Assembly (NCBI GenBank): GCA_029098085.1
Contig: JAQXNQ010000265.1
Span: 1-9,921 of the forward strand
From: Oscillospiraceae bacterium
GTDB lineage: Bacteria; Bacillota; Clostridia; Oscillospirales; Ruminococcaceae
Direction: 5' to 3'
DNA: 9,921 nt
Shown one piece after another: positions 1 through 6,084 of this stretch (within the stretch, counting starts at the first letter, position 1; each line of letters begins with the position of its first letter). The position numbers and the translations under genes were made by a program. The notes beneath the pieces were generated by a model, which had not been told where the DNA came from, made no database searches, and worked only from the letters and a program-made list of their open reading frames with translations.

Positions 1-33
1 AGCACCTGCCTTATCCATGATTCATAGGGCGTC

Positions 34-798
34 TCAGTCCGGCTGACCGGGCCGGAGCAGCTCCATCATGCTCCGCAGCTCCCGCACCGGAATCTGTCCG
101 GGGGCGGAGGTGTGTCCGGCGGAGCCGAAGGTCAGGCAGGAGCCAAACAGCTCGCCGCAGACCCGGCTGACCGCGCCCATGGGGCCCATGGACATGGTGA
201 TGATGGGATGCTCCGCCGTTTGCCGGGCCCGGCAGGTGGCGGACAGCAGGGCCAGCACATCCTCGGGGCCATGGGGCATGACGGCGATCTTGGAAAGATC
301 GGCTGGCAGACTGTCCATGAGGGAGAGACGGCGGAGCAGCTCCTCCTCCGGCGGGGTGGCTTCAAAATCGTGGTTGGACAGGACCACCAGCACCCCGCTT
401 GCGTGGGCCTCCTCCAGAAGGGAAACGGCGTCGTCCCCGACGGTGAACAGCTCCAGATCGATCAGATCGCAGCAGCCGGAGGTCATCAGCAGGCGGCAGA
501 TGTCCAGATACTGCTCCCGGGAAAGGGACTGTCTGCCGCCCTCCGCCTGGGTGCGGAAGGTGAACAGCAGGGGCAGCCGGGGCAGAGCTTCCCGTACCGC
601 CCGGGCGGCGGACAGCAGCAGCTGAGGATCGGCGGCGCCGGCGAACCAGTCCACCCGCCACTCGCAGAGATCGGGGTTCAGGGGCGGCAGCCGGTCAGCC
701 TGGGACAGGATCTCGGGCAGGCTGCGGCCCACCACCGGCACACAGATTTTGGGGCGGCCGCTGCCCAGGGTCAGCCCTCTGACGGTGACTTCCTTCAT
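34..798 (-). CDS. aroD: Type I 3-dehydroquinate dehydratase (AroD)
   Basis: This enzyme dehydrates 3-dehydroquinate to 3-dehydroshikimate, a shikimate-pathway step, through a Schiff base in the cytoplasm. The 254-residue length is normal for type I enzymes. Family landmarks run in order: KICVPVVG at 17-24, the EWRVD substrate-binding strand at 46-50, FTFRT-x-x-EGG at 79-88 (Glu86), NHD with the catalytic His143, SKIAVMP with the Schiff-base Lys170, and the C-terminal SMGPMG, SR (211-212), FGS, TFGSAG and SAPGQ blocks. Glu86, His143 and Lys170 fall at the same numbers as in the well-studied Salmonella enzyme, so no active-site residue is missing. The ATG overlaps the stop of the upstream fumarylacetoacetate-hydrolase-family gene by four bases (ATGA), and a GGGAGG Shine-Dalgarno lies inside the end of that gene, so the two are probably translationally coupled. 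It could serve biosynthesis or quinate/shikimate use; the sequence does not decide. Confidence 0.96.
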   Translation of the reverse strand: MKEVTVRGLTLGSGRPKICVPVVGRSLPEILSQADRLPPLNPDLCEWRVDWFAGAADPQLLLSAARAVREALPRLPLLFTFRTQAEGGRQSLSREQYLDICRLLMTSGCCDLIDLELFTVGDDAVSLLEEAHASGVLVVLSNHDFEATPPEEELLRRLSLMDSLPADLSKIAVMPHGPEDVLALLSATCRARQTAEHPIITMSMGPMGAVSRVCGELFGSCLTFGSAGHTSAPGQIPVRELRSMMELLRPGQPD

Positions 799-1580
799 TG
801 GGCGCCTCCCTCTCCGGAGACAATCCGGCTGCGGAGGACGCCGATGCCGGGGATTTCCACCTCCACCACATCGCCGGGCACCATGGGCCCCACACCGGCG
901 GGGGTGCCGGTGATGACCAGATCGCCGGGCAGCAGGGTCATGGCTTCGGTAATGAAAGCCAGCAGCCGGGGCAGGGGGGTGATGAAATCAGCGGTGCGGC
1001 CGTCCTGACGAAGCTCACCGTTGAGGCGGGTCCTTACCTGCAGTGCGGCGGGATCCAGCCCCTGCACAATGCGGGGACCCACCGGCGCGAAGCCGTCCAC
1101 CGCCTTGCCACGGGTCCACTGGCCCTCGCTCTTCTGGATGTCCCGGGCGGTGATGTCGTTGCAGATGGTGTAGCCGAAGACATAGTCCAGGGCCTCTTCG
1201 GCGGAGACGTGGCTCATCCGGCGGCCGATGACTGCCGCCAGCTCGCCCTCGTAGTCCACCCGGTGAGAAAAGTCAGGGTAGACCACCGCGCCGTCGGGGT
1301 CGTTGATGCAGGTGGAGGGCTTGAAAAACAACACCGGCTTTTCCGGGACGGCGTCGCCGAAGTCGGCCTGCATTTCCTGGATGTGCTCCCGGTAATTCTT
1401 CCCGACGGCTACGATTTTGCCGCCCTCGCAGGGGGCCAGCAGGGTGACCTGCTGCAGGGGCAGGCGCTCGCCGGTGGGGACGCCGCCCAGATAGGGGGCG
1501 GCTGTGAGAACCGCTGCGCAGTCCTGCTCTTCCAGTGCCCAGAAGACGCGTTCTCCGCAGCGGCAGCGGATGTAATTCAT
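795..1580 (-). CDS. Fumarylacetoacetate hydrolase (FAH) family protein
   Basis: A 261-residue protein of the FAH/FAHD1/HpaG fold, whose members cleave C-C bonds, decarboxylate or isomerise 2-oxo acids with a divalent metal. Visible motifs are a short N-terminal region, KIVAVGKNYREHIQEM at about 55-70 (His66 and Glu69 match the FAHD1 catalytic pair), KPST at 87-90, YEGELA with the metal ligands Glu111 and Glu113, NDITARD at 141-147 with the third ligand Asp142, RGKAVDGFAPVGP around 158-169, and LLPGDLVITGTPAGVG at 216-231. All expected metal ligands are present. The start chosen is the ATG at 1580; a TTG seven codons upstream is in frame, but AGAAAGGA sits 8 nt before the ATG and overlaps the TTG extension. 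The true substrate (acylpyruvate, oxaloacetate, fumarylpyruvate or an HpaG-type dienoate) cannot be read from the sequence. It is the first gene of a unit with aroD. Confidence 0.9.
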   Translation of the reverse strand: MNYIRCRCGERVFWALEEQDCAAVLTAAPYLGGVPTGERLPLQQVTLLAPCEGGKIVAVGKNYREHIQEMQADFGDAVPEKPVLFFKPSTCINDPDGAVVYPDFSHRVDYEGELAAVIGRRMSHVSAEEALDYVFGYTICNDITARDIQKSEGQWTRGKAVDGFAPVGPRIVQGLDPAALQVRTRLNGELRQDGRTADFITPLPRLLAFITEAMTLLPGDLVITGTPAGVGPMVPGDVVEVEIPGIGVLRSRIVSGEGGAQ

Positions 1581-1588
1581 GGCAATAT

Positions 1589-1596
1589 TCCTTTCT
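1589..1596 (-). promoter_or_regulatory. Ribosome binding site deciding the FAH-family start
   Basis: On the minus strand AGAAAGGA lies 8 nt before the ATG at 1580. It lies inside the extension that would be coded if the in-frame TTG at 1601 were used, so it argues for the shorter protein. Confidence 0.7.
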
Positions 1597-1651
1597 GACA
1601 AACGGTTCAGGAGAATTCAATTATATGGGAACGCAAATTTCCCTATGATTC

Positions 1652-1680
1652 AGTATAAGGCGAAACCGGCTTCCATACAA
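1652..1680 (-). promoter_or_regulatory. Sigma-A-like promoter for the FAH-aroD unit
   Basis: Read on the minus strand, TTGTAT (1680-1675) and TATACT (1657-1652) are separated by exactly 17 bp. The -10 matches 5 of 6 consensus bases, the -35 only 3 of 6. The stretch just upstream of the -35 (1681-1700) is A/T-rich with AAAATTTT and ATTTTT runs, resembling an UP element. Predicted transcription start is near 1645, giving a leader of about 65 nt. A second perfect TATAAT (1625-1620) lies closer to the gene but has no good -35 partner. Confidence 0.55.
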
Positions 1681-1722
1681 GAGGAAAAATGAAAATTTTG
1701 TGCGTCCCTTCCGGCGGGGCGG

Positions 1723-1751
1723 TTGCTTTTCCGGGCGGAATCGGGTATCAT
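1723..1751 (+). promoter_or_regulatory. Sigma-A-like promoter for the small membrane protein gene
   Basis: TTGCTT (1723-1728) and TATCAT (1746-1751) are spaced by 17 bp. Each is a moderate match to consensus. Predicted start of transcription is near 1758, about 40 nt before the ATG at 1799. It points away from the minus-strand FAH promoter, with the two -35 boxes about 42 bp apart. Confidence 0.5.
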
Positions 1752-1784
1752 AAAGCTGTATATGCTTTGGGAAGATGGGCAGAG

Positions 1785-1791
1785 AAGGGAG
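1785..1791 (+). promoter_or_regulatory. Ribosome binding site deciding the start at 1799
   Basis: AAGGGAG lies 7 nt before the ATG at 1799. The alternative in-frame ATG at 1775 has its purine run only 1-2 nt upstream, too close for good initiation, so 1799 is the preferred start. Confidence 0.6.
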
Positions 1792-1798
1792 AAGCGGC

Positions 1799-2353
1799 AT
1801 GAGGAAAAATTACCCAAACGATTATCAGGCCACCCTTTCCACCAACAGCAGGGGGAAGGTTGTGGAAAAGTATGTTTATAAGGGGGATTACTTCGCCCTG
1901 GAGCCGGAGGAGTTGTGGAAAAAGAGCCGCATTCCGGCGGCGGCCGGGGCGGCCCTTCTGGCGGCGGTCTACTTTCTGACCGGATTCACCGGCGGGGAGA
2001 GCGGACGGCTTTGGTACGTGGTGCTGCCCTATATGGCGGGGATGCTGCCGGCGGCCTTTCTGGCGGCGGGAGCCTGGCGGGTGCTGCGGGCGCCCTGGCG
2101 GATGAAGCGGGAGGAAAAGGATCACAGCTGGCTGCGGCTGCGGAGCATGACGGCCCTGCTGACGGCCTGCAGCGGTCTGACCTTCATTGGGCAGGCGATT
2201 TTCCTTGTTTTTGCGAAAAACCGTCCGACAACAGAATGGATATTTTTTCTTCTGCAGGCGGTCATTTTGACAGGATGCTGCATATATATGCGTTGGATTG
2301 TCGAAAAATGCAGGAAAATCGGGAAAATTTCCGCGGACAGCTGTTCTCCCTGA
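1799..2353 (+). CDS. Unrecognised small integral membrane protein (four predicted helices)
   Basis: I do not recognise this 184-residue protein as a known family. Its N-terminal 40 or so residues are polar, with many Asn, Lys, Tyr and Glu (MRKNYPNDY at the start). Four hydrophobic segments then follow at about 45-63, 72-92, 117-138 and 146-165. A strongly basic loop (residues 94-115, with several Arg, Lys and Trp) joins helices 2 and 3, and by the positive-inside rule it should face the cytoplasm. The C-terminal tail is short and basic. It has its own sigma-A-like promoter and Shine-Dalgarno. A strong new promoter starts 44 bp beyond its stop, so it is probably a separate transcription unit from the ABC operon that follows. 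The last 150 bases of the gene are clearly more A/T-rich than the GC-rich first part. Being real rather than chance is supported by the promoter, the binding site and the orderly hydrophobic pattern; no function is assigned. Confidence 0.75.
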   Translation: MRKNYPNDYQATLSTNSRGKVVEKYVYKGDYFALEPEELWKKSRIPAAAGAALLAAVYFLTGFTGGESGRLWYVVLPYMAGMLPAAFLAAGAWRVLRAPWRMKREEKDHSWLRLRSMTALLTACSGLTFIGQAIFLVFAKNRPTTEWIFFLLQAVILTGCCIYMRWIVEKCRKIGKISADSCSP

Positions 2354-2396
2354 AAAATCAAAAAGTGCAAAAATCCGTGCTTTTGGCACAGCCGCC

Positions 2397-2425
2397 TTGA
2401 CAGAACCCTGCAAAATTGGTATAAT
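2397..2425 (+). promoter_or_regulatory. Fully consensus sigma-A promoter of the ABC transporter operon
   Basis: TTGACA (2397-2402) and TATAAT (2420-2425) are both perfect, with an optimal 17-bp spacer. A TGG just before the -10 (2417-2419) also gives an extended -10 element. Three short A5 tracts lie upstream at 2353-2357, 2360-2364 and 2369-2373. Predicted transcription start is near 2432, giving a leader of about 63 nt. This should be a very strong promoter, fitting a highly expressed solute-binding protein. No terminator for the preceding gene is evident between its stop and this promoter. Confidence 0.9.
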
Positions 2426-2443
2426 CATTCTGTTTTATATAAC

Positions 2444-2466
2444 CCCGTGCGGACAAGCCGCGCGGG
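2444..2466 (+). promoter_or_regulatory. GC-rich hairpin in the leader of the binding-protein mRNA
   Basis: CCCGTGCGG (2444-2452) and CCGCGCGGG (2458-2466) pair into a 9-bp stem with one G-U wobble, closing a five-base loop ACAAG. The hairpin starts about 12 nt after the predicted transcription start and ends 14 nt before the AAGGAG Shine-Dalgarno (2481-2486). It does not cover the ribosome binding site. The T5 run at 2476-2480 comes 9 nt after the stem, too far for a normal terminator. A 5' mRNA-stabilising role is the simplest reading; this is inference. Confidence 0.55.
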
Positions 2467-2494
2467 CCCGACATGTTTTTAAGGAGAGGTAAAC

Positions 2495-4963
2495 ATGAGA
2501 ATCACAAGCACCAAGCGGCTGCTGGCGTCCCTGCTGGCAGTCTCCATGGCTTGCGGTGCACTGGCTTCCTGCGGCGGCAAGACCGAAAGCAGCAGCGAGA
2601 CCAGCTCCAAGGAGAGCAGCACTGCCAGCACCAGCAGCACGACCACCGAAGAGAAGAACGACACGCCTCTGGTGGTGGGCTATGCCCGCTTCAGCGAGAA
2701 GTTCAGCCCCTTCTTCGCTTCCACTGCCTATGACCAGGATGTGGCCAGCATGACCTCCATTTCCCTGCTGGGCACCGACCGCGTTGGCGCCGTGGTGGAA
2801 AAGGGCATTGAGGGCGAGACCCGCTCCTACAACGGCACCGACTACCTGTACACCGGCATTGCCGATCTGACCATCGATCAGAAGACCGACACCACCGTCT
2901 ACACCTTCAAGATCCGCGACGACATCAAGTTCAGCGACGGCGAGCCCCTGACCATTGACGACGTCATCTTCTCTATGTACGTCTACGCCGATCCCTCTTT
3001 CTACGGCGGCGCTTCCTTCGGCTCCATGCCCATCGTTGGCCTGAAGAACTACCAGACCCAGACCTCTGACGAGGTTTATGAAAAGTATGGCGAGATTTTC
3101 GATCAGGTGTGGGTTGCCGGCGAGGGTAATACCGTTGACGGCGTGGATCAGGCCATTGCCGACCAGCTGTGGGAGATCGTGACCCGCGAGTGGACCGCTG
3201 ACATTCAGGGCATCGTGGATTATGTGTACAGTAACTATGCCTCTGCCTATGCGGAATCCGTTGTGGGCAAGACCGCTGAGGAAGTGGGCAAGAGTGAGGG
3301 CCTGAAGATTGCTCTGGGCATGAGCCTGTGGGGCTTCGGCGAAGTGGCCGACGGTGTCCTGACCGGCGCTGTGACCGGCACCACCTTTGATCTGACCAGC
3401 GAAGACACCATGCCCACCATCGAAGACTACTACAACGAGGTTTATGCCGCTTACGGCGACGTGGACAGCTATGACGCTGCCGGCGAGTCTGCTTCCGGCG
3501 CCATCGTTCGGGACAACGCCCGCGCTGCCTTCATTTCCGAGGTCGGTTCTCAGGACGAGTCCATGGGCGGCAACGGCGTTCCCAACATCGCCGGCATCAA
3601 GAAGCTGTCCGACACCGAGGTTTCCGTGACCCTGGAGGGCTTTGACGCCACCGCCATCTACAACCTGGGTGTCACCGTCGCTCCTCTGCACTACTACGGT
3701 GACGAGTCCCTGTACGACTATGACAACAACAAGTTCGGTTTTGAGTTCGGCGATATGTCCCTGATCGAGTCCAAGACCACCCAGCCCATGGGTGCCGGCC
3801 CCTACAAGTTTGACCGCTACGAGAACAACGTGGTCTACTTCGAGGCTAACGAGAATTACTTCAAGGGTGAGCCCAAGATCCAGAACATTCAGTTCAAGGA
3901 AACCGACGACAAGGATAAGATCGCCGCTGTCGGCACCGGCACCGTTGATATTTCCGATCCCTCCGGTTCCGTGGACGCCTTCAAGGAAATCTGCTCCTAC
4001 AACTCCAACGGTGAGCTGGAAGGCAACGTGATCGTTACCAACCGCGTTGACAACTTGGGCTACGGCTACATTGCCATGTCTGCCGCCAACGTGAAGGTGG
4101 GCGATGACATTGGCTCCGACGCCTCCAAAGCTCTGCGCAAGGCCTTTGCCACCGTCTTCTCTGTTTACCGTGATGTGGTCATCGACTCCTACTACGGCGA
4201 CGTTGCCACCGTCATCAACTACCCCATCTCCAACACCTCCTGGGCTGCCCCCCAGAAGACCGATGAGGGCTACGAGGTTGCCTTCTCCACCGACGCGGAC
4301 GGCAACGATCTGTACACCGCCGACATGAGCGAGGAAGACAAGTACGCTGCCGCTCTGGAAGGTGCCATCAGCTGGTTCAAGGCTGCGGGCTACACCTTCG
4401 ACGAGGCCTCCGGCAAGTTCACCGCCGCTCCCGAGGGCGCCAGCCTGTCCTATGAGATCATCATCCCCGCCGACGGCACCGGCGACCATCCCTCCTTCGC
4501 CATCCTGACCTATGCCAAGGCCGCTCTGGAAACCATCGGCATCGAGCTGGTCATCAACGACCCCGCCGACTCCAACGTTCTGTGGAACACACTGGACGCC
4601 GGTGAGGCTCAGATGTGGGTCGCTGCCTGGGGCGCCACTCCCGACCCCGACATGTATCAGATCTACCACAGCAACAACATCCTGGGCGCCGGCGGCACCG
4701 ACGACAACAAGTACAACATCGTCGACGACAAGCTGGATAAGCTGATCATGGACGGCCGTTCCAGTGCCGACCAGACCTTCCGCAAGTCCATCTACAAGCA
4801 GGCCTTGGACATCGTTCTGGACTGGGCCGTTGAGATTCCCGTCTATCAGAGACAGAAATGCGTCATCTTCAGCCCGGAGCGGGTCAACATGGATACCGTG
4901 ACTCCCGATATCACCACCTACTGGGGCTGGATGAACGACATCGAGCTGCTGGAAATGAACTAA
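2495..4963 (+). CDS. Family 5 (peptide/nickel type) ABC transporter substrate-binding lipoprotein
   Basis: This 822-residue protein is the extracellular substrate receptor of the importer encoded downstream. It starts with a lipoprotein signal peptide: basic MRITSTKR, a hydrophobic core, and lipobox LASC with the lipidated Cys26. A Ser/Thr/Glu-rich linker (about 30-56) follows. Family 5 landmarks are VVGYARFSEKFSPFF at 60-74, the strand and helix around YTFKIRDDIKFSDGEPLTIDDVIFS (136-160), IKKLSDTEVSVTL (368-380), the GAGPYKF turn (434-439), NENYFKGEPKI (452-462), a helical ALRKAFA block (546-552) and the C-terminal WAVEIPVYQR segment (777-786). OppA/DppA proteins are usually 500-600 residues; here about 180 extra residues lie between roughly 183 and 365. 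AAGGAG sits 8 nt before the ATG. Codon use is strongly biased to GGC, GAC, AAG and CTG, as in highly expressed genes. The substrate is probably a peptide, but this family also binds nickel, sugars and opines, so it stays open. Confidence 0.93.
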   Translation: MRITSTKRLLASLLAVSMACGALASCGGKTESSSETSSKESSTASTSSTTTEEKNDTPLVVGYARFSEKFSPFFASTAYDQDVASMTSISLLGTDRVGAVVEKGIEGETRSYNGTDYLYTGIADLTIDQKTDTTVYTFKIRDDIKFSDGEPLTIDDVIFSMYVYADPSFYGGASFGSMPIVGLKNYQTQTSDEVYEKYGEIFDQVWVAGEGNTVDGVDQAIADQLWEIVTREWTADIQGIVDYVYSNYASAYAESVVGKTAEEVGKSEGLKIALGMSLWGFGEVADGVLTGAVTGTTFDLTSEDTMPTIEDYYNEVYAAYGDVDSYDAAGESASGAIVRDNARAAFISEVGSQDESMGGNGVPNIAGIKKLSDTEVSVTLEGFDATAIYNLGVTVAPLHYYGDESLYDYDNNKFGFEFGDMSLIESKTTQPMGAGPYKFDRYENNVVYFEANENYFKGEPKIQNIQFKETDDKDKIAAVGTGTVDISDPSGSVDAFKEICSYNSNGELEGNVIVTNRVDNLGYGYIAMSAANVKVGDDIGSDASKALRKAFATVFSVYRDVVIDSYYGDVATVINYPISNTSWAAPQKTDEGYEVAFSTDADGNDLYTADMSEEDKYAAALEGAISWFKAAGYTFDEASGKFTAAPEGASLSYEIIIPADGTGDHPSFAILTYAKAALETIGIELVINDPADSNVLWNTLDAGEAQMWVAAWGATPDPDMYQIYHSNNILGAGGTDDNKYNIVDDKLDKLIMDGRSSADQTFRKSIYKQALDIVLDWAVEIPVYQRQKCVIFSPERVNMDTVTPDITTYWGWMNDIELLEMN

Positions 4964-5007
4964 GCCAATCCGGCGACCGATTTTTGACAGCTAACGGTTG
5001 AGACATT

Positions 5008-5043
5008 TGAGCCTGTCGGATTCGATGGGCTCATTTGTTGTAT
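5008..5043 (+). terminator. Intercistronic hairpin with U-rich tail (likely partial terminator)
   Basis: TGAGCCTGTCG (5008-5018) pairs with CGATGGGCTCA (5023-5033) in an 11-bp stem with two adjacent G-U pairs and the four-base loop GATT. The T-rich tail TTTGTTGTAT follows directly. The tail is interrupted by G, so termination is probably incomplete. It stands between the binding-protein gene and the first permease, where Opp/Dpp operons often lower downstream expression or protect the upstream mRNA end. No convincing second promoter is seen in the 118-bp gap: a TTGACA at 4984-4989 has no -10 at a proper distance. Confidence 0.65.
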
Positions 5044-5067
5044 ATCCCCACTATCTCTGATCTGGAA

Positions 5068-5073
5068 GGGAGG
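5068..5073 (+). promoter_or_regulatory. Ribosome binding site supporting a GTG start
   Basis: GGGAGG lies 8 nt before the GTG at 5082 and fixes this non-ATG start. The encoded MWKFIVKRL is the usual beginning of DppB-type permeases. Confidence 0.75.
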
Positions 5074-5081
5074 AACTCTCC

Positions 5082-6068
5082 GTGTGGAAATTTATTGTCA
5101 AGAGGTTGATGCTCTGCACTGTCATCCTGTTTTTTGTCACGATGATTCTGTATGCCGTCATGCGCTGCATCCCCACTTCCTTTGTGGACTCCATGGCCCG
5201 GCAGCTGGCGCAGCAGCCCAACGCCAAGAGCTTTGAGGAATGGAAGGCTCAGCTGAACACCATTTACCATCTGGACGGCTCCATCCTGGAAGGCTATTTT
5301 TCCTGGCTGGGCAACGCAGTCCGGGGCGACTTCGGCGATTCCTGGTACTATATCATCCCTGTCACTGAGAAGTTCAGCAACGTGATCTGGTACTCCTTCG
5401 TGCTGGGCGCCATCTCCTTTGTGCTGGAGATGCTCATCGCCATCCCGCTGGGCATTCTGGCCGCCAAGAAGCAGTACAGCATCACCGACTACACCGTCAC
5501 CGTCGTGGCGCTGATCGGTATCTCGCTGCCCACCTTCTTCTTTGCCACCATCCTGAAATACGTTCTGTCCATCAAGCTGGGCTGGCTGGACCTGTACGGC
5601 CTGGTGGGCCGCGACTATGACACCCTGACCACCATGGGCAAGCTGATGGATATGGGGCGGCACATGATTATGCCGGTGGTGACCCTGGTCTTCTGCAGCA
5701 TCGGCAGTCTGATGCGGTACACCCGCACCAACATGCTGGAGGTCATGAACTCCGACTATATCCGCACCGCCCGGGCCAAGGGCCTGTCGGAACGGAAGGT
5801 CATCAACAAGCACGCCTTCCGCAACACCCTGATCCCCATCGTCACCCTGGTGGGCGGATCGCTGCCCGGTCTGTTCGCCGGCGCCATGATCACCGAGACC
5901 CTGTTCCAGATTCCCGGTATCGGCTATGTCTCCTATACGGCCATGGTCAACGGCGACATCAACTTCTATATGTTCTATTCCACCTTCCTGGCGGTGCTGA
6001 CGCTGCTGGGCACATTGATTTCGGATATCCTGTACGCGGTGGTCGACCCCCGTGTGCGCATCAGCTGA
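5082..6068 (+). CDS. DppB-like peptide ABC transporter permease
   Basis: One of two membrane subunits that form the translocation path of the importer. It has 328 residues, typical for DppB/OppB. An N-terminal helix (about 8-30) is followed by an extracytoplasmic stretch (31-100) with the family pattern in which an HLDGS segment precedes RGDFGDSW (81-88). The BPD_transp_1 core follows with helices near 103-127, 137-160, 195-212, 252-275 and 295-320. The EAA coupling loop that contacts the ATPase is clear at about 219-250, with SDYIRTARAKG (224-234) and FRNTLIP (246-252). The conserved ending VVDPRVR is present. Translation starts at GTG. The next permease begins 16 nt after the stop, and its Shine-Dalgarno starts only two bases after that stop. 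Confidence 0.94.
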   Translation: MWKFIVKRLMLCTVILFFVTMILYAVMRCIPTSFVDSMARQLAQQPNAKSFEEWKAQLNTIYHLDGSILEGYFSWLGNAVRGDFGDSWYYIIPVTEKFSNVIWYSFVLGAISFVLEMLIAIPLGILAAKKQYSITDYTVTVVALIGISLPTFFFATILKYVLSIKLGWLDLYGLVGRDYDTLTTMGKLMDMGRHMIMPVVTLVFCSIGSLMRYTRTNMLEVMNSDYIRTARAKGLSERKVINKHAFRNTLIPIVTLVGGSLPGLFAGAMITETLFQIPGIGYVSYTAMVNGDINFYMFYSTFLAVLTLLGTLISDILYAVVDPRVRIS

Positions 6069-6069
6069 G

Positions 6070-6079
6070 AAAGGAGGAG
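6070..6079 (+). promoter_or_regulatory. Ribosome binding site deciding the DppC-like start at 6085
   Basis: AAAGGAGGAG is a near-perfect Shine-Dalgarno with 7 nt between GGAGG and the ATG at 6085. An upstream in-frame GTG at 6052 lies inside the preceding permease gene and has no comparable site, so the shorter protein is chosen. Confidence 0.85.
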
Positions 6080-6084
6080 CACAG

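Noticed and set aside
1..18. A possible minus-strand start (ATG at 18, reading MDKAGA) for a further gene beyond aroD.
   Set aside because: Only six codons are visible and no good Shine-Dalgarno precedes them; too little to call a gene, though a third member of the unit is plausible.
798..1598. A 266-codon plus-strand open frame across the FAH-family gene, and a similar 298-codon frame across aroD (112-1008).
   Set aside because: Both are opposite genes with intact catalytic motifs on the minus strand, and their translations are Gly/Ala/His-rich without domains.
1683..1699. A CodY-box-like sequence (GAAAATTTT half-site), of interest because CodY often controls peptide transporters.
   Set aside because: Only one half matches the consensus; the other half disagrees at most positions. 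It is also far from the importer promoter.
2322..2332. The palindrome GGAAAATTTCC near the end of the membrane-protein gene, as a possible operator.
   Set aside because: It lies inside the coding region, about 65 bp upstream of the -35 of the importer promoter, and is short enough to arise by chance in an A/T-rich stretch.
2435..4669. A 744-codon open frame on the minus strand opposite the binding-protein gene.
   Set aside because: Its translation is low-complexity, rich in Gly, Val, His and Asp, with no domain. It is the expected mirror of a GC-rich, codon-biased gene, and the plus strand carries an unmistakable family 5 binding protein.
4984..4989. A TTGACA in the gap before the DppB-like gene, as a possible second promoter.
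   Set aside because: No -10-like hexamer occurs 16-18 bp downstream; that place is the start of the hairpin stem.
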